DNA from: Lysobacteraceae bacterium NML93-0793
GTDB taxonomy: Bacteria > Pseudomonadota > Gammaproteobacteria > Xanthomonadales > Xanthomonadaceae
Assembly (NCBI GenBank): GCA_002324875.1
Contig: NTJG01000003.1
Location: 186,001 to 250,000, forward strand
DNA: 64,000 bases
Direction: 5' to 3'
Shown: positions 43,614 to 55,142 of the stretch, in pieces
Numbering within the stretch: the first letter of the stretch is position 1
How the letters are laid out: each line of letters starts with the position of its first letter
Notes under the pieces: generated by a model
What the model saw: only the letters and a program-made list of their open reading frames with translations
Told to the model about the DNA's origin: nothing
Databases searched by the model: none
Made by a program: the position numbers and the translations under genes

Positions 43614-45344
43614 ATGCCGCACAACACCGACCTGATCAACATCGTCGCCGTCGGCCTGGGCCTCGCCTTCGTGCTGGGCGCACTCGCCAACCGCGTGCGG
43701 CTCTCGCCGCTGGTCGGTTATTTGGTGGCCGGCATCCTGGTCGGACCGTTCACGCCGGGCTTCGTCGCCGACCAGGATCTCGCCAACCAGCTTGCCGAGA
43801 TCGGCGTGATGCTGCTGATGTTCGGCGTCGGCCTGCACTTCTCGCTCAAGGATCTGATGGACGTGAAGTCCATCGCGATTCCCGGCGCGATCGCGCAGAT
43901 CACCGTGGCCACCGTGCTCGGCTGGGTGCTGGCCTGGCTGATGGGCTGGCCGCTGGTCAGCGGATTCGTGTTCGGCCTGGCGCTGTCGGTCGCCAGCACC
44001 GTCGTGCTGTTGCGTGCGATGGAGGAGCGTCGCCTGCTCGACACCCGCCGCGGCAAGATCGCCGTCGGCTGGCTGATCGTCGAGGACCTGGTGATGGTCG
44101 TGGCGCTGGTGCTGCTGCCGGTACTGGCCGACATCTACACCGACCGCGGCGGCGACGCGGCGCCCGGCGCCGGCGCGATCGCGCTGATGTTCCTGTGGAC
44201 GCTGGTCAAGGTCAGTGCGTTCGTCGCGGTGATGCTGCTGGTCGGCCGCCGGGTGATTCCGTGGATCCTCGAACGCATCGCGGGCACCGGCCAGCGCGAA
44301 CTGTTCACCCTGTCGGTGCTGGCGATCGCGCTGGGCGTGGCGTTCGGTTCGGCGACGCTGTTCGGCGTGTCGTTCGCGCTGGGCGCGTTCTTCGCCGGCA
44401 TGGTCCTCAACGAATCGGAGTTCAGCCACGAGGCCGCGAACGACTCGCTGCCGCTGCGCGACGCGTTCGCGGTGCTGTTCTTCGTGTCCGTGGGCATGCT
44501 GTTCAACCCGATGATCGTGGTCGAGCATCCGTGGCAGGTGCTGGCGACGTTCCTGATCATCGTGGTCGGCAAGTCGATCGCCGCGTACTGGATCGTGCGG
44601 CTGTTCAAGCACCCGCGCTCGACCGCGTTGACCATCTCGATGAGCCTCGCCCAGATCGGCGAGTTCTCCTTCATCCTGGTCGGCCTCGGCGTCGCCCTGC
44701 AGCTGCTGCCCGAAACCGGTCGTGACCTGGTGCTGGCCGGCGCGCTGCTGTCGATCATCGTCAATCCGCTGCTGTTCGCGTGGCTCGACCGCTGGCAGGC
44801 ACGCCAGGAACTGGCAGCGCGCGCGGCCTCGGTCGAACACGCCGCGCCGCTGCCGCCCGAGCACGTCGTGCCCGAGACGATGCGCGACCACGCCATCCTC
44901 GTCGGTTACGGCCGTGTCGGTCGCCAGCTGGCCGAACTGCTGCAGCAGCGCGGTGTGCCCTTGGTGGTCGTCGAGGACGACAACGAGCTGGTGCGGCGCG
45001 GACGCGAGCGCGGACTGCTGATCGTGCGCGGCAACATCGCCTCCGAACCGGTGATGCTCGATACCGCGCCCGAACGCGCAGCCCTGGCGATCTTCGCTAT
45101 TCCGCAGGCGCTGGAAGCCGGCGAGGCGATCGAACGCATGAAGGCGGTCAATCCGGCGCTGACCGTGCTGGCCCGCGCGCACAGTGACGGCGAGGTGCGG
45201 CATCTGCTCGAGCACGGCGCCGACGGCACCGTGCTGGCCGAACGCGAGCTGGCCTACTCGCTCGCCGAGATGGTGATGTCGACGCCGCCCTTCCGTCCGG
45301 TGCGACCGGGCTCGGTGCCGGTCGAGGCGACGCAACCCACCTGA
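43614..45344 (+). CDS. CPA2 family cation:proton antiporter, YbaL/KefB type
   Basis: A 576-aa inner-membrane antiporter. The first 400 residues form about 12 helices (LVGYLVAGILVGPFTPG; LVMVVALVLLPVLADIYT; FGSATLFGVSFALGAFFAGMVLNESE). A C-terminal RCK/TrkA_N domain begins near residue 424 with the Rossmann motif DHAILVGYGRVGRQLAELL, so nucleotide gating is expected. Resembles E. coli YbaL more than KefB/C. The ATG at 43614 is at the usual start. It ends two bases before the sirtuin gene. Confidence 0.92.
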   Translation: MPHNTDLINIVAVGLGLAFVLGALANRVRLSPLVGYLVAGILVGPFTPGFVADQDLANQLAEIGVMLLMFGVGLHFSLKDLMDVKSIAIPGAIAQITVATVLGWVLAWLMGWPLVSGFVFGLALSVASTVVLLRAMEERRLLDTRRGKIAVGWLIVEDLVMVVALVLLPVLADIYTDRGGDAAPGAGAIALMFLWTLVKVSAFVAVMLLVGRRVIPWILERIAGTGQRELFTLSVLAIALGVAFGSATLFGVSFALGAFFAGMVLNESEFSHEAANDSLPLRDAFAVLFFVSVGMLFNPMIVVEHPWQVLATFLIIVVGKSIAAYWIVRLFKHPRSTALTISMSLAQIGEFSFILVGLGVALQLLPETGRDLVLAGALLSIIVNPLLFAWLDRWQARQELAARAASVEHAAPLPPEHVVPETMRDHAILVGYGRVGRQLAELLQQRGVPLVVVEDDNELVRRGRERGLLIVRGNIASEPVMLDTAPERAALAIFAIPQALEAGEAIERMKAVNPALTVLARAHSDGEVRHLLEHGADGTVLAERELAYSLAEMVMSTPPFRPVRPGSVPVEATQPT

Positions 45345-45346
45345 CG

Positions 45347-46102
45347 ATGCGACTCGTCGTGCTCAGCGGCGCCGGCCTCTCGGCCGAGAGCGGCATCCCG
45401 ACGTTCCGCGATGCGCTGACCGGGCTGTGGGCGCGTTTCGATGCCGAGCGCCTGGCGACCGAAGCCGCATTCCGCGCCGATCCCGCACTCGTCTGGGGCT
45501 GGTACCGCTGGCGCGCGGCGATGGTCGCCGCGGCCGTGCCCAATGCCGCGCACCGCGACGTGGCCGCGCTCTCCGACGACGGGCACGCGCTGACCGTCAT
45601 CACCCAGAACGTCGACGACCTGCACGAACGCGGCGGTGCGCGTGACGTCGTCCACCTGCATGGCCGTCTGCTGGCCTCGCGCTGCATCGGTTGCGATGCG
45701 CGCCTGACGCCGGACCCGATCCTCGCGCCGCCCCCGCCGCCGTATGGCGGCACCCTTGAGACGCCTCCCGCGTGTGCGGGCTGCGGCGCGCCGTTCCGGC
45801 CCGACGTCGTCTGGTTCGGCGAGCCCCTGCCCATCGACGCCTGGCACGCGGCCGAAACCGCGGTCGACGCCTGCGACCTGCTGGTCGTCGTCGGTACCTC
45901 GTCGCTGGTGTGGCCGGCCGCCGGCCTGCCTGACCGCACGCTGCGCGCCGGCAGTCCCGTGCTCGAGATCAATCCGCACCCGACCCCGCTGTCGCCGCGC
46001 GCCAGCGCGCACTGGGCGATGACGGCCACCGCCGGCATGGCACGCCTGCGCGCCCGTCTTCGCGAGGGGGCTGGCGATCTGCTGCGTCCCCCGAGGCGCT
46101 GA
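45347..46102 (+). CDS. cobB: NAD-dependent deacylase, class III sirtuin (CobB type)
   Basis: A 251-aa sirtuin. NAD-binding motifs are LSGAGLSAESGIPTFRD (6-22) and TQNVDDLHERGG (86-97), with the catalytic His105. Four zinc cysteines are C113, C116, C143 and C146. Y53 and R56 (WYRWR) fit the YxxR pair of SIRT5-like enzymes, which prefer succinyl or malonyl lysine. The ATG lies two bases after the antiporter stop, so they are very likely co-translated. Gene name by family only. Confidence 0.92.
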   Translation: MRLVVLSGAGLSAESGIPTFRDALTGLWARFDAERLATEAAFRADPALVWGWYRWRAAMVAAAVPNAAHRDVAALSDDGHALTVITQNVDDLHERGGARDVVHLHGRLLASRCIGCDARLTPDPILAPPPPPYGGTLETPPACAGCGAPFRPDVVWFGEPLPIDAWHAAETAVDACDLLVVVGTSSLVWPAAGLPDRTLRAGSPVLEINPHPTPLSPRASAHWAMTATAGMARLRARLREGAGDLLRPPRR

Positions 46103-46277
46103 ACGCCGCCATCGCGATGTGTCGACCGCCTGCGGCGCGTCCGCCTGCGTGGCGGACCTCCAGGCCTCTCCCGTCGCGTTCAAGGCGCCTCGAATGCGCG
46201 TGACCGGCCGACGTCCGTAACGCCTCTTCGCGCGCGAGAGCGCCTGCGGGCGCGGACTGCACTGCCGGATACCGACG

Positions 46278-47177
46278 TCAGCGCAGTACGGATTCCAGAT
46301 AGGGTTCGAGCTGAGGCCACGCGAAGGCGAACCCGCGCGCCTGCAACCGCGCGGGCAGGACGCGCTGGCCGTCGACGAGCAGCGTGGCCATGTCGCCCAG
46401 GCCCAGCTCCAGCACGCGCGCCGGTGCGGCGAGCAGGGCCGGACGGCGCAGGGCGTCGGCCAGCGCGCGTGTGAACCGTGCGTTGTCGACGGGCTCGGGC
46501 GCGGTGAGGTTGAAGGCACCTGTCGGCGCGTCGGTGTCGCCGTCGAGATGCGCATGCAGCAGCGACAGCGCCGCTGCCACCCAGTCCTCGCGCGCGATCC
46601 AGCTCAGCACCTGGCGCCCATCGCCCAGCCGCGCGCCGAGCCCGAGCGCGAACGGCAGGTGCAGCCGCTGCAGCATGCCGCCCCCCGGATGCAGCACCAC
46701 ACCGGTGCGCAGATGCACGACCGGCACGCGGTCTTCGACCACGCTGGCCGCCGCCTCCCAGTCCGCGCACAGGCGATGCTGGAATTCGTCGCGCGGCGCG
46801 CTGGTCTCGTCCAGCGCCACATCGCCCTGCGCGCCGTACCAGCCGATCGCCGAACCGCTGAGCAGGACCTTCGGCGGCGACTGCGCGGTGCGGATCCAGT
46901 CGGTGACCACACGCGTGGGGATCAGCCGACTGTCCTGCAACTGCTGCTTGCGCGTGTCGCTCCAGCGCCGGTCGGCGATACCGGCACCGGCCAGATTGAC
47001 CACCGCGTCGAAGCGGTCGTCGGCCCAGAGCTGACTGTAGGTGCGCACCTCCACGCCGTCCGGCGCGGGTGTGGAGGCGCGGCGCGACAGCCAGGTGACA
47101 TCGGCGCCCTCGCGGCGCAGACGTTCGGTCAGCGCGCTGCCGAGAAAGCCGCTGCCGCCGGTGATCAGGATGTGCAT
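46278..47177 (-). CDS. TIGR01777 family epimerase-like protein (YfcH type)
   Basis: A 299-aa short-chain dehydrogenase-like protein. The Rossmann motif is ILITGGSGFLGSALTERL at residues 3-20, and the family segment VVNLAGAGIADRRWSDTRKQQL follows. Further marks are SGSAIGWYG and LRTGVVLHPGGGMLQRL. The role of YfcH-type proteins is not established; related ones occur near cell-division inhibitor SulA annotations. I took MHILITGG at 47177; the frame runs further but is not Rossmann-like. Confidence 0.88.
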   Translation of the reverse strand: MHILITGGSGFLGSALTERLRREGADVTWLSRRASTPAPDGVEVRTYSQLWADDRFDAVVNLAGAGIADRRWSDTRKQQLQDSRLIPTRVVTDWIRTAQSPPKVLLSGSAIGWYGAQGDVALDETSAPRDEFQHRLCADWEAAASVVEDRVPVVHLRTGVVLHPGGGMLQRLHLPFALGLGARLGDGRQVLSWIAREDWVAAALSLLHAHLDGDTDAPTGAFNLTAPEPVDNARFTRALADALRRPALLAAPARVLELGLGDMATLLVDGQRVLPARLQARGFAFAWPQLEPYLESVLR

Positions 47178-47479
47178 TGCGGTTCCCGTGACTGCGTGCG
47201 AGACGGGCATGCTCCCAGACCGGGGCGCACGACGGTGTCACGGCGCGCCTGCCGGAGGCGGCGACGCCCGGGCGACGTCATGGGCGCCATCGGCGGCGAC
47301 CGGCCGTCGGTGACCTCGACGTGCGAGCGGGCCTATCGCAACCCGGAGGCTGTCCGAACGGGCGTCAGCGCGATCGTCCAGCCCGCTTCGCGCGCGGCCG
47401 CGATACAGGCGTCGTACGAGCCACGCGCACACATGCGGCGCGAGGGCGACGACCCGCGGGTCGCCGCCCCGCCCATGGA
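47178..47479. other. 302-base gap between clpB and the YfcH-type gene
   Basis: No accepted gene. On the minus strand a 33-codon frame at 47333-47434 reads MCARGSYDACIAAAREAGWT and has ordinary codon use, but it lacks a ribosome site and homology support. I leave it as a weak possibility. I saw no clear terminator for clpB. Confidence 0.4.
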
Positions 47480-50077
<2,598 letters not shown>

Positions 50078-50126
50078 GGCGGAACTCCTCGGAACGTTGG
50101 GGCCGGCGGTGCCGGCAATGTCCGCA

Positions 50127-50154
50127 ACATGCGGTCGAAACGGCGTGTTGCAAG
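50127..50154 (-). promoter_or_regulatory. sigma-32-like heat shock promoter of clpB
   Basis: On the minus strand CTTGCAA (50154-50148) is followed after 13 bases by CCGCATGT (50134-50127). This closely fits the consensus CTTGAAA, 11-16 bases, CCCCATNT. The likely start is near 50120, leaving about 43 bases before the clpB ATG. Confidence 0.75.
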
Positions 50155-50253
50155 CGGTGCGGGCCCGGTTTTGACGGAATCCTGCCGCCGCCCTCACCCC
50201 GGGCTCGCGGTCACGGGCCTAGCGTTGCGGGCGTCTTCCGCCCGGAGTGCACC

Positions 50254-50967
50254 ATGACCTACCGGCTTTACTACTGGACCGGCATCCAGGGACGCGGCGA
50301 GTTCGTGCGGCTGGCGCTCGAGGACGCCGGCGCCGCCTATGTCGATGTCGCGCGCGTCGACGGCGACGCCGCCCTGCAGCCGTTTCTCGACGGCGAGCGC
50401 GACGGTCCGCGCCCGTTCGCGCCGCCGTTCCTGGTGACCGGCACGCGGGTGATCGCCCAGGTCGCCAACATCCTCCACGCCCTGGGGCCGGAGCTCGATC
50501 TCGTGCCCGCCGACGAGGCGGCGCGCCTGCAGGCCCTGCAGCTGCAGCTCACGATCGCCGACCTGGTGACCGAGATCCACGACAGCCACCATCCGATCGC
50601 CAGCGCCGAGTACTACGAGGCCCAGCAGGACGCGGCGGCGCGCCGCGCGGCCGACCTGCGCGCGCAGCGTCTGCCGAAGTTCCTGGGCTATTTCGAGGAC
50701 GTACTCGCCACCGGCGCCGGCCATGCGCTGGGCCGGCATTCGTATGTGGATCTGTCCCTGTTCCAGCTGATACGCGGGCTGGACTACGCCTATCCGCGCG
50801 CGATGGCCGCGCTGGCGCCGCGGCTGCCCCGGCTCCGCGCCCTGGAGCGCCGCGTGGCCGACCGGCCCGGCATCGGGGCCTATCTGGACTCCGATCGCCG
50901 GCTGGCGTTCAACACCCAGGGCATCTTCCGTCATTACCCCGAACTCGACGGCCCCGCCGGCGACTGA
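50254..50967 (+). CDS. glutathione S-transferase family protein
   Basis: A 237-aa soluble protein. The thioredoxin-like N-terminal half begins YRLYYWTGIQGRGEFVRLALEDAG, resembling sigma-class transferases in which Tyr near position 7 activates glutathione. The PPFLVTGTRVIAQVANILHAL segment (cis-Pro and glutathione contact) is at about 57-77. The all-helical C-terminal half follows (about 85-225). Substrate unknown. It diverges from clpB. Confidence 0.88.
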   Translation: MTYRLYYWTGIQGRGEFVRLALEDAGAAYVDVARVDGDAALQPFLDGERDGPRPFAPPFLVTGTRVIAQVANILHALGPELDLVPADEAARLQALQLQLTIADLVTEIHDSHHPIASAEYYEAQQDAAARRAADLRAQRLPKFLGYFEDVLATGAGHALGRHSYVDLSLFQLIRGLDYAYPRAMAALAPRLPRLRALERRVADRPGIGAYLDSDRRLAFNTQGIFRHYPELDGPAGD

Positions 50968-50995
50968 GGGCCGGTATCGGCCGCCGCCGCGGTGC

Positions 50996-53815
50996 TCAGG
51001 CCTCGGCGGCGAGTACCGCGCGCACGCGTGTGCCCAACGCGTCGACGGTGAACGGCTTGCCGATCAGCTGGACGCCGGGTTCGAGCACCCCGTCGCGGAC
51101 CAGGGTATTGCGGCTGTTGCCGGTGGCGAAGAGCACTTTCAGATCCGGCCGGCGCCGCAGCGCGGCCTCGGCGAGCTGGGGGCCGTTGACTTCGGGCATC
51201 ACCACGTCGGTGAACAGCAGCGCGATCTCGGGATGCGCGTCGAGGCGCTCCAGCGCGCCGGCGGCGCCGTCGGCGTCGAGTACGGTATAGCCCAGTTCGC
51301 GCAGCGCCTCGACGGAGAAGCGGCGCACCCCGGGTTCGTCGTCGACGACGAGAATGCACTCGCCCTGTCCCCGCGCCGTCTCGGGCGCGGCCTCGGTCGC
51401 CACGGCCGGATCGGACGGTGCCGGGTGCACCGGCAGGTAGAGCGAGACGACCGTGCCCTGCCCGGGCTCGGAGCGCATCCGCACGTGGCCCGACGACTGG
51501 CGCACGAAGCCGTAGACCTGCGACAGGCCGAGCCCCGTGCCCTTGCCGACGCCCTTGGTGGTGTAGAACGGATCGAACGCCCGGGCCAGCACGTCCGGCG
51601 ACATGCCGCTGCCGGTATCGGTCACGGCGATCAGGACGTGCTCGCCCGGCGGCACGTCGGTCTCGGCCGCCGGGTCGTGGCCGGTGCGCGACGTGCGCAG
51701 CGTCAGACGGCCGCCGCCCGGCATCGCGTCGCGCGCGTTGACGGCGAGGTTGAGAATCACGTTCTCCAGCTGGTTGGCGTCGACGTGGATCCACCCGGCA
51801 TCGTCCGCCAGCACGATCTCCAGCCGCACGCTGGCGCCGAGTGCGTGCACCAGCAGATCGGACATGCCCTCGACCAGGCGATTGGCCTCGACCGTGACCG
51901 GCTGCAGCGGTTGCTGCCGCGAGAACGCCAGCAGACGCTGGGTGAGCCGCGCGGCCCGGGTGGCGCCGTCGATGGCCATGTCGACGTAGCGCCTGGCGCG
52001 CGGATCGGCATCGCCCAGGCGCTTGGCCAGCAGATCCAGCGGGCCGATCACCGTCGCCAGCATGTTGTTGAAATCGTGCGCGATGCCGCCGGTCAGCTGG
52101 CCCACCGCTTCCATCTTCTGGCTCTGGCGCAGCGCATCTTCCACACGCGTGCGTTCGGCCACCTCCGCCAGCACCCGGCTCTCGAGCTGCTCGTTGAGTT
52201 CCTTCAGGCGCGCGTCGTCGCGCTTGCGCTCGGTGACGTCGATCGCCACACCCACCACGCGCACGCAGCGCGCATCCTCGAACAGGCCGCGGCCCTTGGC
52301 GGCGACCCAGCGCACCACGCCGTCGTCGCGGCCGATGGTGCGGTATTCCACGTCGTAGAGCGCGCGTCGGGCGGGATCGATCGCGGCATCGAAGGCAGCC
52401 GCCGTGGCCTCGCGATCCTCCGGATGCAGCCCGTCGTAGAAGTCGCGCAGCGTGACCTCGTCCTCGTCGAAGACGCCGAACATCGCCCGTGTGCGCGTGG
52501 ACCAGATCAGCGCGTCGTGCACCGGATCGACGTCCCAGAAGCCCATGTCGCCGGCGTCGGTCGCCAGACGCAGACGCTCTTCGCTTTGCACGAGCGCTGC
52601 TTCGGCCGCCTTGCTGGCGGTCAGATCGAGCATCGCGCCGATCATGCGCATCGGCGCGCCGTCACTGCCGCGCAGCACGGTGCCGCGGTCGAGCACCACC
52701 GCGTAGCGGCCGTCGGCGCAGCGGAAGCGGTATTCGGCCGTCCAGGCCGAGCCGGCCCCTTCGATGACGGCGTGGATGCCGGCATCGATCCGCGGCCGAT
52801 CGTCGGGATGGATGTGATCGAGCCACCACTGCGCGTCGGTCTCGGTCACGGCATGGCCGAACAGCGCTGCCAGGGCCGCGTTCCAGACCACGTGACCGTC
52901 CGCGATGCGCCAATCCCAGATCGCGTCGTTGGTGGCACGGGCGGCGAGGCGATAGCGCTCCTCGAATTCGAGGTGGCGGGCTTCGGCCAGCTTGCGGTCG
53001 GTGATGTCGAGCGAGGTGCCGACCAGGCCGACCACCTGCCCGTCGTCGTCGCGCAGCGGGGCCTTGGTCGACAGCCACCAGGCCCGGCGTCCATCCGGAT
53101 AGTTGATGACCTCCTCGACCTGCTCGGCCCGGCCGCTGGCCATGATGCGTGCGTCCGTCGCCATCACCGCGGCCGCCTGGGCGGGATCGCCCAGGACTTC
53201 GGCATCGGTGCGGCCGATGTAGGCCTCCGGCAGCCGGCCGATCAGTTCGCTCGTGGCCCGGTTGCCGATCAGCAGCCGGCCCTGACGGTCCTTGGCGTAG
53301 ACCACGCCCGGCGCCGCGTCGACGAAGGAACGCAGCAGCGTCTGCGCCTGGTCGCGCTCGTGGGCCAGCTGGCGGCGTTCGTCGACGTCGATCAGCACGC
53401 CCGAGAAGTCCCGTGCGTGTCCGTCCGCATCCAGGTCGACGCGGCCGATCGCCTCGAGCCAGCGGTAGGCACCGTCCATGCCCCGGGTCCGGTACTCGTG
53501 CGCGTAGCGGCCGCCGCGGCCGATGGCCTCGGTGATTGCCGCCTTCAATCCCGCGACATCATCGGGGTGCACCGACGTCAGCACCCGCTCGAGCGGAAGC
53601 GGATCGCGCGCCGCGGCCGGGTCGAGGCCGAACGCGACCGCCAGCGCCTCGTCCACCGTCAGGCGGTCATGGGCGACGTCCCAGAACCAGGTGCCGACGA
53701 TGGCGCCGGCATCGCGTGCCAGCTGCATGCGCTCGGTGTCGCGCTCGAGGGCGCGCGCAGTGGTGTCCGATGGATTCAAGGAGATCTCGCAGTGGCCCGG
53801 GCGCGTGGCCCACAT
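50996..53815 (-). CDS. PAS-domain hybrid histidine kinase with C-terminal receiver
   Basis: A 939-aa cytoplasmic sensor with no membrane helix. Four PAS-type domains are about 25-145, 155-275, 285-405 and 410-535, each ending in a PAC-like strand ([52 protein letters not shown]). Then a short coiled coil, HisKA with the phospho-His in [17 protein letters not shown], and HATPase ([45 protein letters not shown]). A receiver ends the protein ([14 protein letters not shown]; phospho-Asp in [13 protein letters not shown]). Signal and output are unknown; no response regulator lies next door. The start is uncertain between ATG 53815 and a GTG two codons earlier. Confidence 0.92.
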   Translation of the reverse strand: MWATRPGHCEISLNPSDTTARALERDTERMQLARDAGAIVGTWFWDVAHDRLTVDEALAVAFGLDPAAARDPLPLERVLTSVHPDDVAGLKAAITEAIGRGGRYAHEYRTRGMDGAYRWLEAIGRVDLDADGHARDFSGVLIDVDERRQLAHERDQAQTLLRSFVDAAPGVVYAKDRQGRLLIGNRATSELIGRLPEAYIGRTDAEVLGDPAQAAAVMATDARIMASGRAEQVEEVINYPDGRRAWWLSTKAPLRDDDGQVVGLVGTSLDITDRKLAEARHLEFEERYRLAARATNDAIWDWRIADGHVVWNAALAALFGHAVTETDAQWWLDHIHPDDRPRIDAGIHAVIEGAGSAWTAEYRFRCADGRYAVVLDRGTVLRGSDGAPMRMIGAMLDLTASKAAEAALVQSEERLRLATDAGDMGFWDVDPVHDALIWSTRTRAMFGVFDEDEVTLRDFYDGLHPEDREATAAAFDAAIDPARRALYDVEYRTIGRDDGVVRWVAAKGRGLFEDARCVRVVGVAIDVTERKRDDARLKELNEQLESRVLAEVAERTRVEDALRQSQKMEAVGQLTGGIAHDFNNMLATVIGPLDLLAKRLGDADPRARRYVDMAIDGATRAARLTQRLLAFSRQQPLQPVTVEANRLVEGMSDLLVHALGASVRLEIVLADDAGWIHVDANQLENVILNLAVNARDAMPGGGRLTLRTSRTGHDPAAETDVPPGEHVLIAVTDTGSGMSPDVLARAFDPFYTTKGVGKGTGLGLSQVYGFVRQSSGHVRMRSEPGQGTVVSLYLPVHPAPSDPAVATEAAPETARGQGECILVVDDEPGVRRFSVEALRELGYTVLDADGAAGALERLDAHPEIALLFTDVVMPEVNGPQLAEAALRRRPDLKVLFATGNSRNTLVRDGVLEPGVQLIGKPFTVDALGTRVRAVLAAEA

Positions 53816-53857
53816 TCTCACACTGCGCCCCGCAGCAGCATGTGGATGTGCCCGCCA

Positions 53858-54289
53858 TCAAAGAAAGCGGTGGGCGGTGCCGGGCGGCGGCACCATGCAG
53901 GTGGCCCGTCGCCCGAACACGCGGTAGCGCGAGCGCGCGAGCGCGCGATAGCCGGCGTCGCGCAGCCGGCGGGGCACGATCCGCAGGCCCGCCGCGAGCC
54001 GCCATCCGCCGCCGAGCCTGCGCAGCACTTCGATCACGGCCGCGCTGTCGTGCCAGGCCGCCGCGCCGTCGACCAGCAGGAAGGACACCGGATCGTCGGG
54101 GTCGAGGCCGTGCGCGCGCAGCAGCTCGCGTCCGACCGCATCCTGCATCGCCGCGAAGCGGAAGCCGGCACGCCGGTCGCGGCGCAGCAGGAATCGCACC
54201 CAGCCGTTGCACAGCGCGCACACGCCGTCGAAGACGACGATCGGGCCGTCGGCAATCACGCGGGGCGGAGCGGGCGCAGTCGGATTCAC
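53858..54289 (-). CDS. DUF393 (DCC1-like) thiol-disulfide oxidoreductase family protein
   Basis: A 143-aa protein with the family mark IVVFDGVCALCNGWVRFLLRRD; D21, C24 and C27 make the DxxCxxC motif. The fold is thought to be thioredoxin-like, but function is not established. The start is GTG at 54289: an overlapping ATG runs straight into a stop. It lies 34 bases from the divergent otsB. Confidence 0.88.
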   Translation of the reverse strand: MNPTAPAPPRVIADGPIVVFDGVCALCNGWVRFLLRRDRRAGFRFAAMQDAVGRELLRAHGLDPDDPVSFLLVDGAAAWHDSAAVIEVLRRLGGGWRLAAGLRIVPRRLRDAGYRALARSRYRVFGRRATCMVPPPGTAHRFL

Positions 54290-54323
54290 ATGGGTTTTCC
54301 CGGTACGCGACCATCATGCTGCA

Positions 54324-55142
54324 ATGCGCCAAACACCGGAACCCGCCCACCCCTCGTCTCCCGCGTCCGTCGCCGCGCTTCCGCCGCCCCCGGCCCTGCC
54401 GGACAACGCCGCGCTGTTCCTCGATGTCGACGGCTGTCTGCTGCCGTTCGCTCCGCGTCCCGATGCCGTCCACGTGCCGCCGGCGCTGGTCGACCGCCTG
54501 CTCGCGCTGCAGGCGCAGCTGGGCGGTGCGCTGGCCCTGGTCAGTGGCCGCAGCGTGGCGACGCTCGACCAGCTGTTCGCGCCGGCGATCTTCACCGCGG
54601 CCGGTCTGCACGGCGTCGAGCGTCGACGCGCCGGCCAGGCCTTGGGGACGCGCGACGTCCCGCCCGGTCTCGCGCGCGTGCGCGATGCCGCGGTGCGACT
54701 GGCCCAGGACCACCCGGGCGCGCTGGTCGAGGACAAGGGCCTCGCACTCGGCCTGCACTGGCGCATGGCGCCGGACGCGAGCAAGGCCGCGACCGGCGCC
54801 GCGCTGCGCGCCTTTGCGGCCGGTGCGCTGACCGGCCTGCCGGAGTACCAGTTGCAGCCCGGCGACCACGTCATCGAGCTGCGTCCGCGGCATGCCGACA
54901 AGGGCAGCGCCATCCTGGCCTTTCTCGAGGAACCGCCGTTCGCCGGCCGGGTGCCGGTGTTCGCCGGCGACGATCTGACCGACGAGCCCGGTTTCGCGGC
55001 CGTCGAAGCGCACGGCGGCATCAGCATCCTGGTCGGTGATCGCACCGGCAGCGCCGCGCGCTTCCATCTCGACTCGCCCGCCGCCGTGCACCGCTGGCTC
55101 GGCGTGCCGGCCGACCCCTCACTTCCGGAGACCGCCCGATGA
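54324..55142 (+). CDS. otsB: trehalose-6-phosphate phosphatase OtsB
   Basis: A 272-aa HAD-family phosphatase that removes phosphate from trehalose 6-phosphate. The catalytic Asp pair is D34 and D36 in LFLDVDGCLLPF. The SGR motif is near residue 74 (LVSGRSVATLDQLF), and the third and fourth HAD motifs are HADKGSAILAFL and FAGDDLTDEPGF. The stop overlaps the next gene as ATGA. Upstream frame sequence is not coding for this family. Confidence 0.96.
   Translation: MRQTPEPAHPSSPASVAALPPPPALPDNAALFLDVDGCLLPFAPRPDAVHVPPALVDRLLALQAQLGGALALVSGRSVATLDQLFAPAIFTAAGLHGVERRRAGQALGTRDVPPGLARVRDAAVRLAQDHPGALVEDKGLALGLHWRMAPDASKAATGAALRAFAAGALTGLPEYQLQPGDHVIELRPRHADKGSAILAFLEEPPFAGRVPVFAGDDLTDEPGFAAVEAHGGISILVGDRTGSAARFHLDSPAAVHRWLGVPADPSLPETAR

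Noticed and set aside
47333-47434. 33-codon frame after clpB
   Set aside because: Codon use is normal, but it is too short, has no ribosome site and cannot be tested here.
51233-55039. 1268-aa frame opposite the hybrid kinase
   Set aside because: It spans several real genes on the other strand and is Arg/His-rich without domains.
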